Shown here: positions 10,257 through 21,149 of the stretch, piece after piece
How positions within the stretch are numbered: position 1 is the stretch's first letter
Layout of the letters: the number at the start of each line of letters is the position of its first letter
Source: Cristatella mucedo
Lineage: Eukaryota > Bryozoa > Phylactolaemata > Cristatellidae
DNA: 64,000 nt
Assembly: GCA_009760855.2 (NCBI GenBank)
Contig: WPIO01000009.1
Span: 6,342,501 to 6,406,500 of the forward strand
Direction: 5' to 3'
Notes under the pieces: generated by a model
The model's database searches: none
Told to the model about the DNA's origin: nothing
The model's input: the letters and a program-made list of their open reading frames with translations, nothing else
Translations under genes and position numbers: made by a program

Positions 10257-11050
10257 GTAAGCGCTGCGGCAGGATATTACGAGAAAGGAGCACGGATTTT
10301 CAAAACCCAGCGTCTCTTACGCCGAACAGTCTCGCTGAGACCTATTGGCAGGAATTCTTATTTCTAGCCAAAGCGGAGGGAAACAGCGAGTGCTCAATGC
10401 AGCGGAGGCATAGAGTGGCGATTAGTGGAAAGAAAAATTAAACAAAATGTATATACAGGCTTAGCGAAAGATAGCGTGATTCTGTTTTCCTTGGACAAAA
10501 AGTGAGACTAGCGCTTCCACGAACCGTCGAAGCACAAGGTGAATTTCTGAGCGATTGCAGACAAACTAGTCGCTCCTAGATTTGCAAATCCGTCGGTTCG
10601 CTCGTCAATAACGCTTGTTCAGTCTCCCAAATAGGCCCACGACAGTGCTACTAGATGTAACAGTAGTTCAGCAAAGAGCATACGAATAATGAGGTGTGCC
10701 ATCTCACAAGGTAGCGTGCGGTCTTCTTTGTTTTGTGGCAGCGAGCCACTGCTTTCGTTTCCTCCTCCTGTGGAGGTCCAAAAAGGCTAACTCGGTAGCA
10801 CTTCCTTTGGAAATAAAAACCGACCAAATGAGTGTTAACCTTGTGCGCCATTTTTAGTCAGCCATTTTTATCAGCCAAAGCCATACACGTACACACGGCC
10901 TTTGTAGAAATTGCCTCTGACAATACAAAAAAGCATTTAATATCTACGAGGCTTAGCAATATAAATCTCACTTTGTGGAAAGCGAAAGCGTACTTGATGC
11001 CAAAACGATCTCAGACAAGAGGTAGCTTCATTCCTGCTTCGCTCCCTCGA
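10257..11050. other. Intron 6, first part: nothing recognised
   Basis: Only short ORFs on both strands; no repeat family or exon found. Confidence 0.3.
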
Positions 11051-11195
11051 GGCAAATAGTCGAATCTAGGCAATATTCCGGGCAAATAGTCCAATCTAGG
11101 CAATATCCCGGGAAAATAGACGAGTCTAGTCAATATTCCGGGCAAATAGACGAGTCTAGTCAATAGTCCGGGCAAATAGTCTAGTCGAATAGTCA
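11051..11195. repeat. 30-bp tandem repeat, about 4.8 copies
   Basis: Unit about GGCAAATAGTCGAATCTAGG + CAATATTCCG. Because the unit is 30 bp it stays open in frame (minus-strand peptide repeats RLDYLPGILP), but there is no start or splice context, so it is treated as a minisatellite. Confidence 0.85.
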
Positions 11196-11767
11196 AGTAA
11201 TTCCTTTACACTTGAACTCATCCGTTATATTCCTCTGGCGGCAAATTCTGTGCGACTCGCACGTAATTGATGTACGCCTTTCCCTCAAGTTACAAAGCAG
11301 GCAATCCTATCTTCGCCTAATATTTACTAGTTATTGTAGCAGCACTACCGCTACCCATAAGATATGTCCAGACCGGGGTCTGTACTAAGTTAGCCGAAGA
11401 GACTCGTAGCCAACAACTACAACTAGCGTTATCGAGAGCACCATTCCAACTAGTGTTACCAGCTTTTCATGCACATTGCAGACGGTACCGAAATCAACTC
11501 AGGCGGACTCATTTCAGGCATATGGCAGAAGAACTCAGCGAGATAACTCGCTGGCCTACACACCAGTCAGTTTATTATTATTGTTATTGTTATTAATATT
11601 TTGGGTTGTCTCCCCAGCTGAGCCAATCACCCAGAGCAGCATCTGTTGCTAGACAGAGCGATAAATCCGGTCAAGCGAGAAATAATCTCCGATGTATCTG
11701 TGTGTCGCTCGCTCCACGCAGGGTCGTACGGAACGGGCTGACTTAAAGAGCGGAGCAGGACCACCCC

Positions 11768-11781
11768 CCTCTCTCTCTCTC

Positions 11782-11812
<31 letters not shown>

Positions 11813-11855
11813 CCCTCTCTCTCTCTCTCCCTCCCTCTCTCTCTCTCTCCCTCCC

Positions 11856-11887
<32 letters not shown>

Positions 11888-11912
11888 ACCTCTCCCTCTC
11901 CCTCCCTCTATC
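11768..11912. repeat. CT-rich simple repeat
   Basis: Imperfect (CT)n with CCCTCC interruptions. Confidence 0.9.
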
Positions 11913-12350
11913 TGTGCCAGAGTAGCCGTCCTTTAGCCCCTCGTGGGTCAAACGGAAAAAGCCAGGCCAATCCGATTCTCCAGATAGCTGTGTAGCCACC
12001 GACTTCCGCCTACATCCCACGTATCCTACAACCCGCGATAGCTGCCCAGTTTGATACGAGTTAGATAGTTTAGTTTAGTTTGATAGTTTAGAAAGTTTAG
12101 TTTCATAAGGTTGAGCTTCGCTGCCACGCTACCGATGGCCCCGTGAATACGCTCCGGCGTAAAGAGACCAGTGCTGCACGCTCGAGCGGCTCACGATCCC
12201 AATACTCGGGCTTTCAGAAATGGCACTTGCATGCTGTCTGGTTTACAAAGTACGAGAGGACCCAAAGAGCGCGCCACCAAAGTAATGGAAGGTTTCTGCA
12301 AGCCCACTTGGCACTACACGAGTTCCGTGGAAGGTGACGCCTTCCACTAG

Positions 12351-12476
12351 CTATGGGATAAAGCGCTGCTGGAAAAACAACTAAAAATGACCGCTGACTC
12401 GACTTGGGCCGAATTCAAGAGAAACTCGAAGGCAAAACCTGCCGTGGTCGTCGTTTCGGGATTTATGGAGGGCTGA
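12351..12476 (+). other. Isolated coding-like segment (42 codons to a stop)
   Basis: After CCTTCCACTAG one frame reads LWDKALLEKQLKMTADSTWA, EFKRNSKAKPAVVVVSGF and a stop. The composition looks protein-like, but none of its phases fits between gene 1 exons 6 and 7. It may be a relic of another gene or retroelement. Confidence 0.25.
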
Positions 12477-12479
12477 TGC

Positions 12480-13430
12480 TTAGACGCAGTAAAGGAACCC
12501 GGCCGAACGAGGGCCCACGAAGCTGTCAATTGATAGTGACTTTGGCAGTGGAGCAAGCTGCATCGGAACTGGGGAGGGAGTGGGGGATTCTCAACTATAA
12601 TGAACTGTCCTGGTGTACGGCCCAGAACACTCACAACAGCTCGGCGAGGTAATTTGCAGAAGTATTTTTTTTAAATACCACGCCTTTCTTTTTAGTCGCG
12701 ATGCATTTATAAGAGCAGTAGAAAAAGCACTCGCAGTTGATTTGAGTTTCTCTGCAATGTTGAACATTTTATAGCAACCATTTGCGATGTCATATTTAAG
12801 TTGGAGTTGGAAACAAAAATTGGAAAAAGGTCAATGCAAACAATGATTACAGTAATGTTACAGAACCAATGAATTTCTACTGTGGCCTGCTAGCATAACT
12901 TTAGCTGTATTTCACTCTATTCTAACAGCGAAGTTCTTATAAGAACTAAATTCTGAGATAAGAGCTACATTATATATTGGTGTTGAACAACAGTAACTAA
13001 CCTCGTCAAGTGTGTAATTTTATAAATGAAGCCGTCAAAGAGTTGCTTAACGCTCTTAACCAAAAGCAATAAGGAACAGCGGGGTATTATCAGCTAAAGA
13101 GTAGGACGGAAGAAGTGTACAAATTAAATAATCAATTTTTTAAAGATGAATCCGCATGCTGCTGTTCATAAACTAAGAGATACAATTTAGAAAATCTCTG
13201 GCGACAGAGAAAGTTAACGGGTTTCTGCTAGTGAAAAAAATTTCGAGGTTTAGGCAAGAAACGAGCTCAGAATCCTTTTCAAGAACGTATTGGAATTTAC
13301 AGTATGGTAGTAGTGGCTAATTGTATAGAACTTAATAGCAGATCCTATTGACGCATTTCAATTTGCAGATAAATACCTGTAAAGTAGGACAGTCCTAGAG
13401 CACCCTTAGTAATACTGGCTATTGAAATAA
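12480..13430. other. Intron 6, AT-rich part: no gene seen
   Basis: AT-rich, stop-dense on both strands. Nothing recognised. Confidence 0.4.
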
Positions 13431-13500
13431 CAATAGTAATAATAAGACGTTTGTTTAACGCCCTAGAATTACTAAATCTCTTTCAAGGCACTTTACGTGT
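13431..13500 (-). mobile_element. Degenerate LINE-B 3' tail
   Basis: AATAATAAGACGTTTGTTTA...AAATCTCTTTCAAGGCACTTTAC mirrors the family tail ATAATGCACTTGATAAAGCG...AATCTCTTTCTAGGCGCTTTAC with many changes; an old copy. Confidence 0.6.
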
Positions 13501-13524
13501 GTCGGAGAGAAGCATGTAATATAG

Positions 13525-13940
13525 TGCATCTCCACTACCAACTCAAAAAAGCCACAAGGATTAAGTGGGTGTTATGTTGGAGAGATATACATTACTCACT
13601 TAACGCCTAACCTACATTAGGCTCGCAGACGTAGCCGACAGACTTCATCTCACGAAACAAAGAGAAAGTGAGAAGTATAGCTGAGTCAGGAGGGCAGAGT
13701 CGAGGAGTGAGTAGCATGAAAATATTGGGACTGGACGGGTGGACAAGATATGCCGCAGTCGGCAGCGGGAGCGGAGATGTCGTTTTGCAAGAACTGTGGA
13801 GAACTGTGAGCGCCAAAGTCTAGGCCCTGCAGAGCACAAACGTTTGCCACCAACAGTCTTGAAGCGGAGGAGGAATGGAGCGGCTAGTTTATTGTCCACG
13901 CAGGACCTCGGACAGAGCACGACGGAGCTGAAACTGGTGC
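13525..13940 (-). pseudogene. LINE-A 3' end, old copy
   Basis: Reversed, it carries the family 3' UTR (GACTTCATCTCACGAAACAAAG, TATGCCGCAGTCGGCAG) and the end of the post-RT coding region near 13860-13940. The 3' terminus is diverged compared with the copy at 44450. Confidence 0.75.
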
Positions 13941-14204
13941 CAGGCGTTCAAGGGGTGAACGAAGGAGTGAGCGGGCTGCAGAGCTGCAGAAGCCAAGAAC
14001 CGACTGCAATCGAATGCATTTTGTGGGAAACGCGACAGTGTGGGCTTGTAATGGCCGTGCTAGGCAGCCACAAGACGTATTAAGTGGCATGCCAGCCTGC
14101 GCCGTACGCTGGTTTTGACCGCGTGCGAGGTCTAGAGAATTTCAGACGGAGCGCGTTCGCCGTGCAGCTCCGCGGGATGTTTCGCATTTATTTATGTATC
14201 GACG

Positions 14205-14330
14205 GAAGAGCCTCGGTGGCTGCGACTCCCGCTTGAAATGAAATGTTGCCTGCTGTAGCACTTGAGCCCACGACTCGAGTCGTTAGTTTCGAGCACTTGC
14301 GAGCACTCGGCGAAGATCATGGGAAGCAGG
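14205..14330 (-). repeat. SINE-like family II, diverged copy
   Basis: Begins GGAAGAGCCTCGGTGGC, matching GAAGAGCCCTGGTGGC at 33855 and GGAAGAGCCTTAGCGGC at 35033. The middle is strongly diverged. Confidence 0.4.
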
Positions 14331-14676
14331 CATAAGCGTACCGAGGTTTCCGAGCGCTACCACAGTTGTGCTGACTGAGCTGCTTGCGCATGTTTGCTAG
14401 TGCATGGTAGTCATGTGCTCCACGGTAAAAGACGTTGTGGTCCGCTAGGCAGGTAACACTGCCAGCTTGGTAGGTCCTAATCATTCATCGTATAAGAGAC
14501 CGGACAGCACTCGTGAGTGATCGCTTAGAAATATTGACCAAGTGCATGCATGCACGCATGCGCTCCCTGCTGCAGCTTCAGCTCATTGTAGGTACCCCTG
14601 TCGTACCCCTCACGTAGGTAGTGTCGTACCCCTCACGCGGCAGCTGAGCTCCAAGTCGTCCCACGTTTTCTTACAG

Positions 14677-14806
14677 CTACGAATTCTTGGTAAACTACGT
14701 CGACCACCTCAATGAAGGCAACGAAGAATATCCAGACGTAGCCGATATCAAAACCGACTTGCCAGATTCTCAAATCGAGACCGGAAGCGATGAAGCAGGC
14801 GAAAGT
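14677..14806 (+). CDS. Gene 1 exon 7
   Basis: Acceptor GTTTTCTTACAG (strong), donor AGT|GTAAGT (near consensus). Forty-three residues, acidic: YEFLVNYVDHLNEGNEEYPD then a D/E-rich tail. One leading C completes Gly from exon 6; ends in phase 0. Confidence 0.85.
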
Positions 14807-14864
14807 GTAAGTTGGATCCCCAATTGACAAACTGCTGTAGAGAACAGTGGGACGATTTGGTTTA

Positions 14865-15003
14865 AATTGTCTTGCGGTCGTTCCAATGAGGATGATCAAG
14901 GTGAATGTAGTTGAATATCGAGGTTGAGGGCTCGAGCCCTGTGGCATATGTAAAGCGCATGAATTGAGGTTAAGTTCTCTTAGGGAGTTATACAAAAGAA
15001 ATA
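14865..15003 (+). mobile_element. tRNA-derived SINE, copy 2
   Basis: B-box-like GGTTGAGGGCTCGAGCCC and the shared tail GTAAAGCGCATGAATTGAGG...AAGTTCTCTTAGG. The A box is degraded. Confidence 0.7.
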
Positions 15004-16004
15004 TATTTCCTTATATTTTATGATTCCATGCGCAAACGTCGATTGAAAACACCATAGCAGCGCTGGTACCGAATAATTTAATTATCTATAGTAACTCCAG
15101 AGTCCCCTGGCGAGATTGAATCAACAGATCAATGTTCACAGCAAGGCAGCACAGCACGGGCCTGCAGCCATACAGCCGACGGGTCCGATGAGGACCTAGT
15201 TTTAGGACCGCTTACTTTCAAAGCGCCGTGGATTGCCTGATTAAACCGCAAGTGCAGGCGAACAGTGCTTTAGTAAATTTATTTGAAGGTTAAACCATAC
15301 TTGTTAACATTTTGCTCTAACCTCTCATCTAGCGGCTACAGAATACGACAGACCAGCAAAAGCTAGGAGCGGGTGAGCTTGGGTAACCTTCCCGGCATTA
15401 GAACAAAAAAAATCAACAGGCACAGCTCGAGTGTGCCCACGCGTGCAAACACTATATCCGATGCCTCAGATGCTTATTTTTACATCGCCGACTGGCGCGA
15501 ATAGATCGACACTTAATTAGGCTATCGGAGAACGTAGCTGACTGATCTAAAGGTACGGTCAGCTGAAGCGGTCTGCAAATAGCTGTTGCCTGTTTTGCGT
15601 CATTGGCCATTGCGTCATTTGGCACGAAATTACGTCATTACGTCATTTGTCGCGAAAAGCGCTCGGCCTCATTAAATGAAGAAAGCACGCCATATCTAGA
15701 CATGGCAGTCCTAAGTAGTAGTAACAAGAGCGACAGCGATGACAAGAAATCATTATAGGGCCTCATTCATATTTAAAGACACATTGTACCGATCCTGTGG
15801 CCTGGTGAATAAATGCCTGCAGAATCCTGCAGGTAGCTCACTCGCTCCAAGTGAAAGCACCCTGAACCACCTTGTTACCGAAACTTTCACTTAAGCTGCT
15901 TTCGACAAATGTGGATTTTCTAGAATGAACAGTGTTAAATTCATCGTCGTAGAAATTTGGGCGCGTTTCTTCGAGGTGACTTTCGGGTGTTTTTGCTGCC
16001 TTCC
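15004..16004. other. Intron 7: no gene seen
   Basis: Unique sequence; clustered GTCATT/GCGTCATT repeats at about 15595-15645 and no exon. Confidence 0.3.
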
Positions 16005-16135
16005 AGGTTTGGCCCTCACGGGTAAGGTGCTAGCCATTAATGACCAAGGTCGCGGGGTCGAGCCCTGCGGCATTTTTAAAGTGCCTGAATAGAGACTAAG
16101 GTCTCTCTTAGCACTATACAAAATGAAATGCCTTT
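16005..16135 (+). mobile_element. tRNA-derived SINE, copy 3
   Basis: GGCCCTCACGGGTAAGGTGC (A-box-like), GGTCGCGGGGTCGAGCCC (B-box-like), then the tail AAAGTGCCTGAATAGAG...GCACTATACAAAATGAAATG. Confidence 0.75.
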
Positions 16136-16555
16136 TCCCCTCAGGAAAATGACTGACACACTTTAAAGGATAGAGGCGGAGCGATCGCCTCCTCAAACTT
16201 CTAAATCTAAAGAGATCTAAAGCGGATGACGTTCTGAGGCAGTGGTGGCTTCATTTAATGACTAGCCAAAAGGACATGAAAGATATTTGACCGAGTTCGC
16301 TTAGCAAGTAAATAGCAAAATATGTGTTGCTAGTCCAATTTTCATTTTCGGGGGCGTTTCGTGATGCTAAGGCGAATTGTATCAGGATTCGCACGTTCTA
16401 ACGTTCCTTTGCTGAAGACTTGCTAATGCATGTGCTATTCCCTTAAATGGCTAGCGGACCCTATTGTGCTACGTAAAATCATCATTCAGTGGTAACTGCG
16501 CAGTGCAAGCTCCTGTTCTAGCGCACCTCACGGGCCAGTATTGTCGCTTTCACAG

Positions 16556-16666
16556 ACGTTTTCAAGACAGGATCAGTCACTTGGGGGCAAGAAGTCGGTT
16601 TTTTCAGAATTGCAAACGAACGACGAGGCCGCCGTTGAGGCGGCTGCGGCAGCATCGGCGGGACGA
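16556..16666 (+). CDS. Gene 1 exon 8
   Basis: Acceptor GTCGCTTTCACAG, donor CGA|GTAAGT. Thirty-seven residues, phase 0/0, ending in an Ala-rich run (NDEAAVEAAAAASAGR). A second acceptor 15 nt downstream (CAAGACAG, exon from 16571) keeps the same frame, so the first five residues are uncertain. Confidence 0.7.
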
Positions 16667-17096
16667 GTAAGTAAATACAGCTAAGAAGAAAGCGGCGGTG
16701 AAAAGATGCGTGGAGTCACGTGCGCACTGCTCGGCGCTTCCTTTTCATGCCGCGACTTGGCTCAGTTGCATCACGTATACAAGCACCCCATGTTGTGCCT
16801 GGTGCTAATTTCTTCTTGTGCGTCACTCTTGAGGTTTTGAAGAGGACTGTGCAAAAAAAAATCAACGCACAATCGTTTCGCTCAAGGAGTTGGAGCGGAC
16901 GCAAGGCCCACAATTTGTATTTGATTTTCTGACTTTTTTCAACACATCTTGAATTTTTTTGACCGTTTTCTCTCAGGAACAATGATAAAAAGATACGTCT
17001 TCAAATTAAAATAGATTATATGTAGACATCTTCATTGAATCGATTTTAAAGTTCAAATGAAGAAGTATTACCAGCTCGTAAGTTCAAGCCAATCAG

Positions 17097-17377
17097 GAAC
17101 TAAAAAACACACCTATTTAGGACAGCATTTAGTGGGTCCCTGTGATTTATCCTTCACGTGCTTATGCGTGCTGACACTGTGCATGCTGCCACTAACCACA
17201 TTTGCATGCTGACCCTGTGCATGTCACCCCTAACCATATTATTCATTTTGTTTGTTTTTCAAGCATGATTTTACTTACCATTCAATTGCATTTCCCTTTG
17301 CAGCAAATGTAAAGTGCCTAGAAAGAGATTAAGTTCTCTGAGAGCGCTTTATCAAGTGCATTATTATTATTATAGAA
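17097..17377 (+). mobile_element. LINE-B 3' end copy
   Basis: Starts at AACACACCTATTTAGGACAG and runs through the family 3' UTR to AAAGCGCTTTATCAAGTGCA-like sequence and (ATT)n. Severely 5'-truncated; well preserved. Confidence 0.85.
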
Positions 17378-17920
17378 AAGTTTGAGCGCATTCACGAGAG
17401 GTCGCATTAACTGGCTCAAAGTACGTAAATAGAAAAATTTACCCGATTCCTGTGAAAAATCAGGGGAAACGCCTACTTTACTTTGAAATTTGAGCCCGAG
17501 TTTCCGCTAACATAGCTGGTGTGCCGACCCTACTAACGGACCAAATTGCCGTTCTCTCTGATCGAACACAAGCCTTAATAGAAAGAAAAAATAGAAATTT
17601 ATTGGAACTAGTTTCACAATAGTTTGTACAATTGAACAAACATAATACAATTGAACAAACATAAAATCAATTTTTACGAAACTCTAATGGAATGTAATTT
17701 TCAATTATGAGTATGCATATATTTATTCTCACCATCGGCATTTATATTTGCATAGGCACTCTTTTTATTGGCAGCACCGGCTAGCGAATCGGCAGTGACT
17801 CCAGTTAAAATGATTTACGGTCGCACTAAAAAAGCGCTTTACATTTTCACTAAAAATTTAAGTTTAAATTCTCATTAAAATTAAAATTAAAATGTCAAAA
17901 GTGAGAGTGCATCTTTTCAT

Positions 17921-17970
<50 letters not shown>

Positions 17971-18430
17971 TTGTATGTATATATATTTGTATGGACGCTG
18001 TTTCCTCTGGTCAACGATGGTTAGCTAATCAGCAGTGACTTCCGTTCATGGGCTAAAGATGAAGATGAATACAGGCATTGTTGGAAAAGACGCAGAAGTT
18101 TTATGTAAAGGATAATACAACGTAGAAAAATTTAAGACTTTTAGAGCAAGTGCTCATTGCGGACGGCACTGACGATATCTAGCCGTATAACCCTATTATA
18201 CGCTAGGTTAGTTTGTTAGTCCGTCCGTGACAGTCTCTGACGTCGCATCTACATCGAGTCTTTGATTGGATATTTGTGGTCGTACTATGGCGGCAAAGCA
18301 ATGATAAGTGTCAAAAATGGGGCTATAATTGCTAATCTGCACATGAACAGCTGTGGCTTCACCTGGCACTCGTCCAGTTTAAATTGAACATTAAATGCTA
18401 GTACTTCATGGGACCGTGAACTTAAAAGGG
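17378..18430. other. Intron 8 part with TA microsatellite; no gene seen
   Basis: AT-rich; (TA)n at about 17926-17968 followed by a smaller TGTATGTATATA tract. No exon detected. Confidence 0.4.
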
Positions 18431-18599
18431 TGGTTCAAATGGCGGTCCTGGCATTCCAGCAGCCAGCTCTCTCGCACTACGACCCCATTCGCCGTCGCCG
18501 GAAGTGTGAAGTATCACTCCCGGTGCTTCTACTTGGACCAGCTGACCTGGCGTGTTGTAATGCTGCCCGAGTGAGCGTGACCGACCGGAAATCGTGTTG

Positions 18600-19228
18600 C
18601 GCCTGCCTTTAGCAGGCGATGGACATGCTTTTTGCAGCAATGCATTGGGAACGAAAAAAAAGCAAAGCGAGCAGAATGCAAGCGCATTTGCTGCAGAGAA
18701 CAACAGAAAAGAGAAACGAAGGAAGCCAGTCGATGCCGCACTGCCGAAACGTAACAGCATACGACGCATGCGACGGCTGAAGAAGAAGCTGTCTAAGCTC
18801 AGAGACAGTCTTAGCGAAATATCATTGCGCTGTCAAAAATATAAAGAGGCTGGAGGTAATATTTGAGCACTTCACGAACCAGGTCGTGGTGTGGAGTCTT
18901 TGCCCGACAGTAGGCAGCCGGCCAATTTAGACAGGCGAGTTCTCGCAGCCATCTTGCAATAATTGGGAACAAAAAGGAGTGACGCGACCAGAATGTGAAC
19001 GTATCTATCGAAGACAGCGACGACGAGAAAAACAATCAACAAATGAAGCCACTCAGTGCCTCACTGCAGAGACTCAACAGAAATGTCGCACAAGCCAAAC
19101 TCTTATGAAAAGGTCAACAATAGAAAGGCTGAAATTAAGATTCGATCACTTGAAGACCCGTGTAAAAAAACGCTATGCTTGCAGATGTAGCGAGACGGCA
19201 AAAGGGTATGCATTAACGACGCAATAGC
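18600..19228 (+). other. Two related Lys/Arg-rich coding-like segments
   Basis: Segment 1 (about 18631-18860, acceptor CTTTTTGCAG, possible donor GCTGGAG|GTAATA) reads KRAECKRICCREQQKREKRR in one frame. Segment 2 (about 18945-19206, possible donor AAAAGG|GTATGC) reads TRPECERIYRRQRRREKQST. The alignment and the shared TTGGGAAC(A/G)AAAA block suggest a tandem duplication of one exon. Neither fits gene 1 phase. A basic nuclear protein or transposase relic is possible; not recognised. Confidence 0.3.
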
Positions 19229-20116
19229 AACGCGCACACATAAATGACAATTAACTAAGGAAGCGCTTTACCAGCGACGAGTACCAACACATTCGCAGCC
19301 ACTAATAATGCATTTTCACAAAGAATGGTCAAAATATGAACGCGCGCACGTAAAAATAGTGTGCACGAACAACTAGTGCTAAGTAAGCGCACGAGGTCCC
19401 GAAAAATCACTAATAGCGACAAATGAGTAGCTGTACTCGCTCGGACGTGCCCTGCCGATCTAAGCTTGAAGCCCGGAAATGGCTTCACTTATACTGCAGT
19501 GCTGCACAGCCAGCGTCTGGACTGCAGCGGATACTTTTTCTTTAAAGGAAGCCTCCTTCTCCTCGGCTACCCACTGTCAGTAGAGCGACCGAGCGAGTGA
19601 ATTTTCGCTTCCGGCGCTTCTTCCGCAATGCCAGCGTGTCCAGCCTCTTCCGGTGCAGCGTCTTCTGTTGGATGTCCTCCGCATTAATTCTCCCCCCAAA
19701 CGATCACAGCTTCGGAAAATTAGAAAAATCTCTACGCCGTAATGAATGAATTGATAGAGTGCGCGAGTGTCTTACGGCTGCAATACGGTCGCCCGGCTGC
19801 GGCGCCGGCGCTTCGAGTCGTGCTTTTCGTCTGCCGCATCGGGTCGTAGGTCGAGCAAGCTGCCGGTTTAGCTGGTCGATGCCCGCCCACCCGTCCTTTT
19901 GTCGTGCCCACTCGCAGCCCGGCCTGGCCGAGGCTCGTCTCTGCCTTTGCGCAAAGCTTTTGACCTGCTGCTGCCGCTCTGGCTCCAGGGGCTCGACAAT
20001 CGACTGGTTTCCTCGACCTGGCTCTCAGCCCAAGGTTCAGGGTTCAGGGTTCAGGCGAGGCTGCAGAACGAGGCTAAAGTTTCTTCTCTTTTCCTTCTTT
20101 CTCTCTCGCTCGCCAG
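19229..20116. other. Intron 8 end: GC-rich, no exon chosen
   Basis: Contains (GGTTCA)-type short repeats at about 20036-20056 next to exon 9. The long ORF here is in a different frame from the supported exons and is considered a base-composition artefact. Confidence 0.4.
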
Positions 20117-20317
20117 GCCGCGCAGCCTCCTCTGCCGCCTCCGCCACCGCCGAAACCGGCGACGGCGAGCTCGCACGTGTGGACGGACGAAGGACAGTAC
20201 GAGACCGAGCTGCGCGTGCGCGTCTACTACCCGAAAGGCTTCGCTCAAAAGGGCCTGAGATGCTCCTTCACCTATGGCTCGCAGTTCGTGCGCACCCAGC
20301 TGCTCGACGAGCTGGCG
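20117..20317 (+). CDS. Gene 1 exon 9: poly-proline tract plus beta-like segment
   Basis: Pyrimidine-rich tract then CTCGCTCGCCAG acceptor; donor GCG|GTACGT. Sixty-seven residues in phase 0/0. Residues 1-14 form a proline tract (PPLPPPPPPKP), a likely SH3/WW/EVH1-type ligand by analogy only. The rest (YETELRVRVYYPKG, SFTYGSQFVRTQLLDELA) alternates like beta strands followed by a helix. A long overlapping ORF in another frame (19759-21042) is a GC-rich shadow. Confidence 0.85.
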
Positions 20318-20468
20318 GTACGTCTGGCGGCGGCGCTGGCTTTCGGCGCCTGGCTACCGACTGGCGGTCAATCGTTCGCTCGCGCCACGCGCGCCTCGTC
20401 GCTCCGCTTGTACGGTTCGCCGAGCGTACTGACCGACCGAGCGCCTTTGTCAAACGTGCCGCCTGCAG

Positions 20469-20605
20469 AAGCCCGCAGCAGGCGCTGCTCCGCCGAAGCC
20501 CTCCGAAGCGCAGCAGAAGAGAGCAGCAGCCAGGCCAGCGAAAAAGGGTCAAGGTCCCGGTGGCGACAAGGAGATGTCCAAAGAAACGGAAGCGCAGCCG
20601 GAGAG
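20469..20605 (+). CDS. Gene 1 exon 10: Ala/Pro/Lys-rich linker
   Basis: Acceptor GTGCCGCCTGCAG, donor GAGAG|GTGAGA. Forty-five residues plus two bases, low complexity (KPAAGAAPPKPSEAQQKRAA), likely disordered. The donor is itself the first unit of a (GA)n microsatellite (see findings). Confidence 0.75.
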
Positions 20606-20619
20606 GTGAGAGAGAGAGA

Positions 20620-20670
<51 letters not shown>
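20606..20670. repeat. (GA)n microsatellite at a splice donor
   Basis: Begins with the GTGAGA donor of gene 1 exon 10 and continues as GAGAGAG with two interruptions. Confidence 0.9.
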
Positions 20671-21149
20671 CCCGACCGAGCTTGCAGCTTGCAGCCGGGC
20701 ATGCGTGCATGCGTGCACTCCAGTCTCGCTAATCGCAGGCGGCGGTGCGAGGTGGAATGGCGAGATAAAGAGCTCAGCTACGACCGATGGACAAGAGATG
20801 TGTGTGCAAGCGCACTGCTATGGCTCCTGATGGAGAGTTCTTCGCCACAAATACAGCAAACGCAGAGGCGTAGTGAGACCTTTTTACATCGGGGGGGGGG
20901 GGACAAATCTTCAAATGGCACCGCTCCCTGTGTCAAAAATTGCTGCAAAATAGCACCACTACATAAGAAATGCAATAAAGACACGCTGGCAGGCATATCG
21001 AGTCGAGAAAGTTTTATAAACTGTAGTACAGGTATAAGGTAACTATTACAGCTTTAACTTAGGTGAATTTGTCTGGCCTTGACTGTGAAAAACTGGTCTA
21101 CTACAGCTTGAAAGGCAATATTTTCCAGTGTTTCTTTCCCTATGCTTAA

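Noticed and set aside
11051-11195. CRISPR-like array
   Set aside because: Units are contiguous without spacers and the genome is eukaryotic; a minisatellite.
20036-20056. Telomere-like GGTTCA repeats
   Set aside because: Only three to four units and not the TTAGGG type; too short to mean anything.
19759-21042. 427-codon ORF, the longest in the window
   Set aside because: It runs across two well-supported exons of gene 1 in a different frame and through a GA repeat; explained by GC-rich composition.
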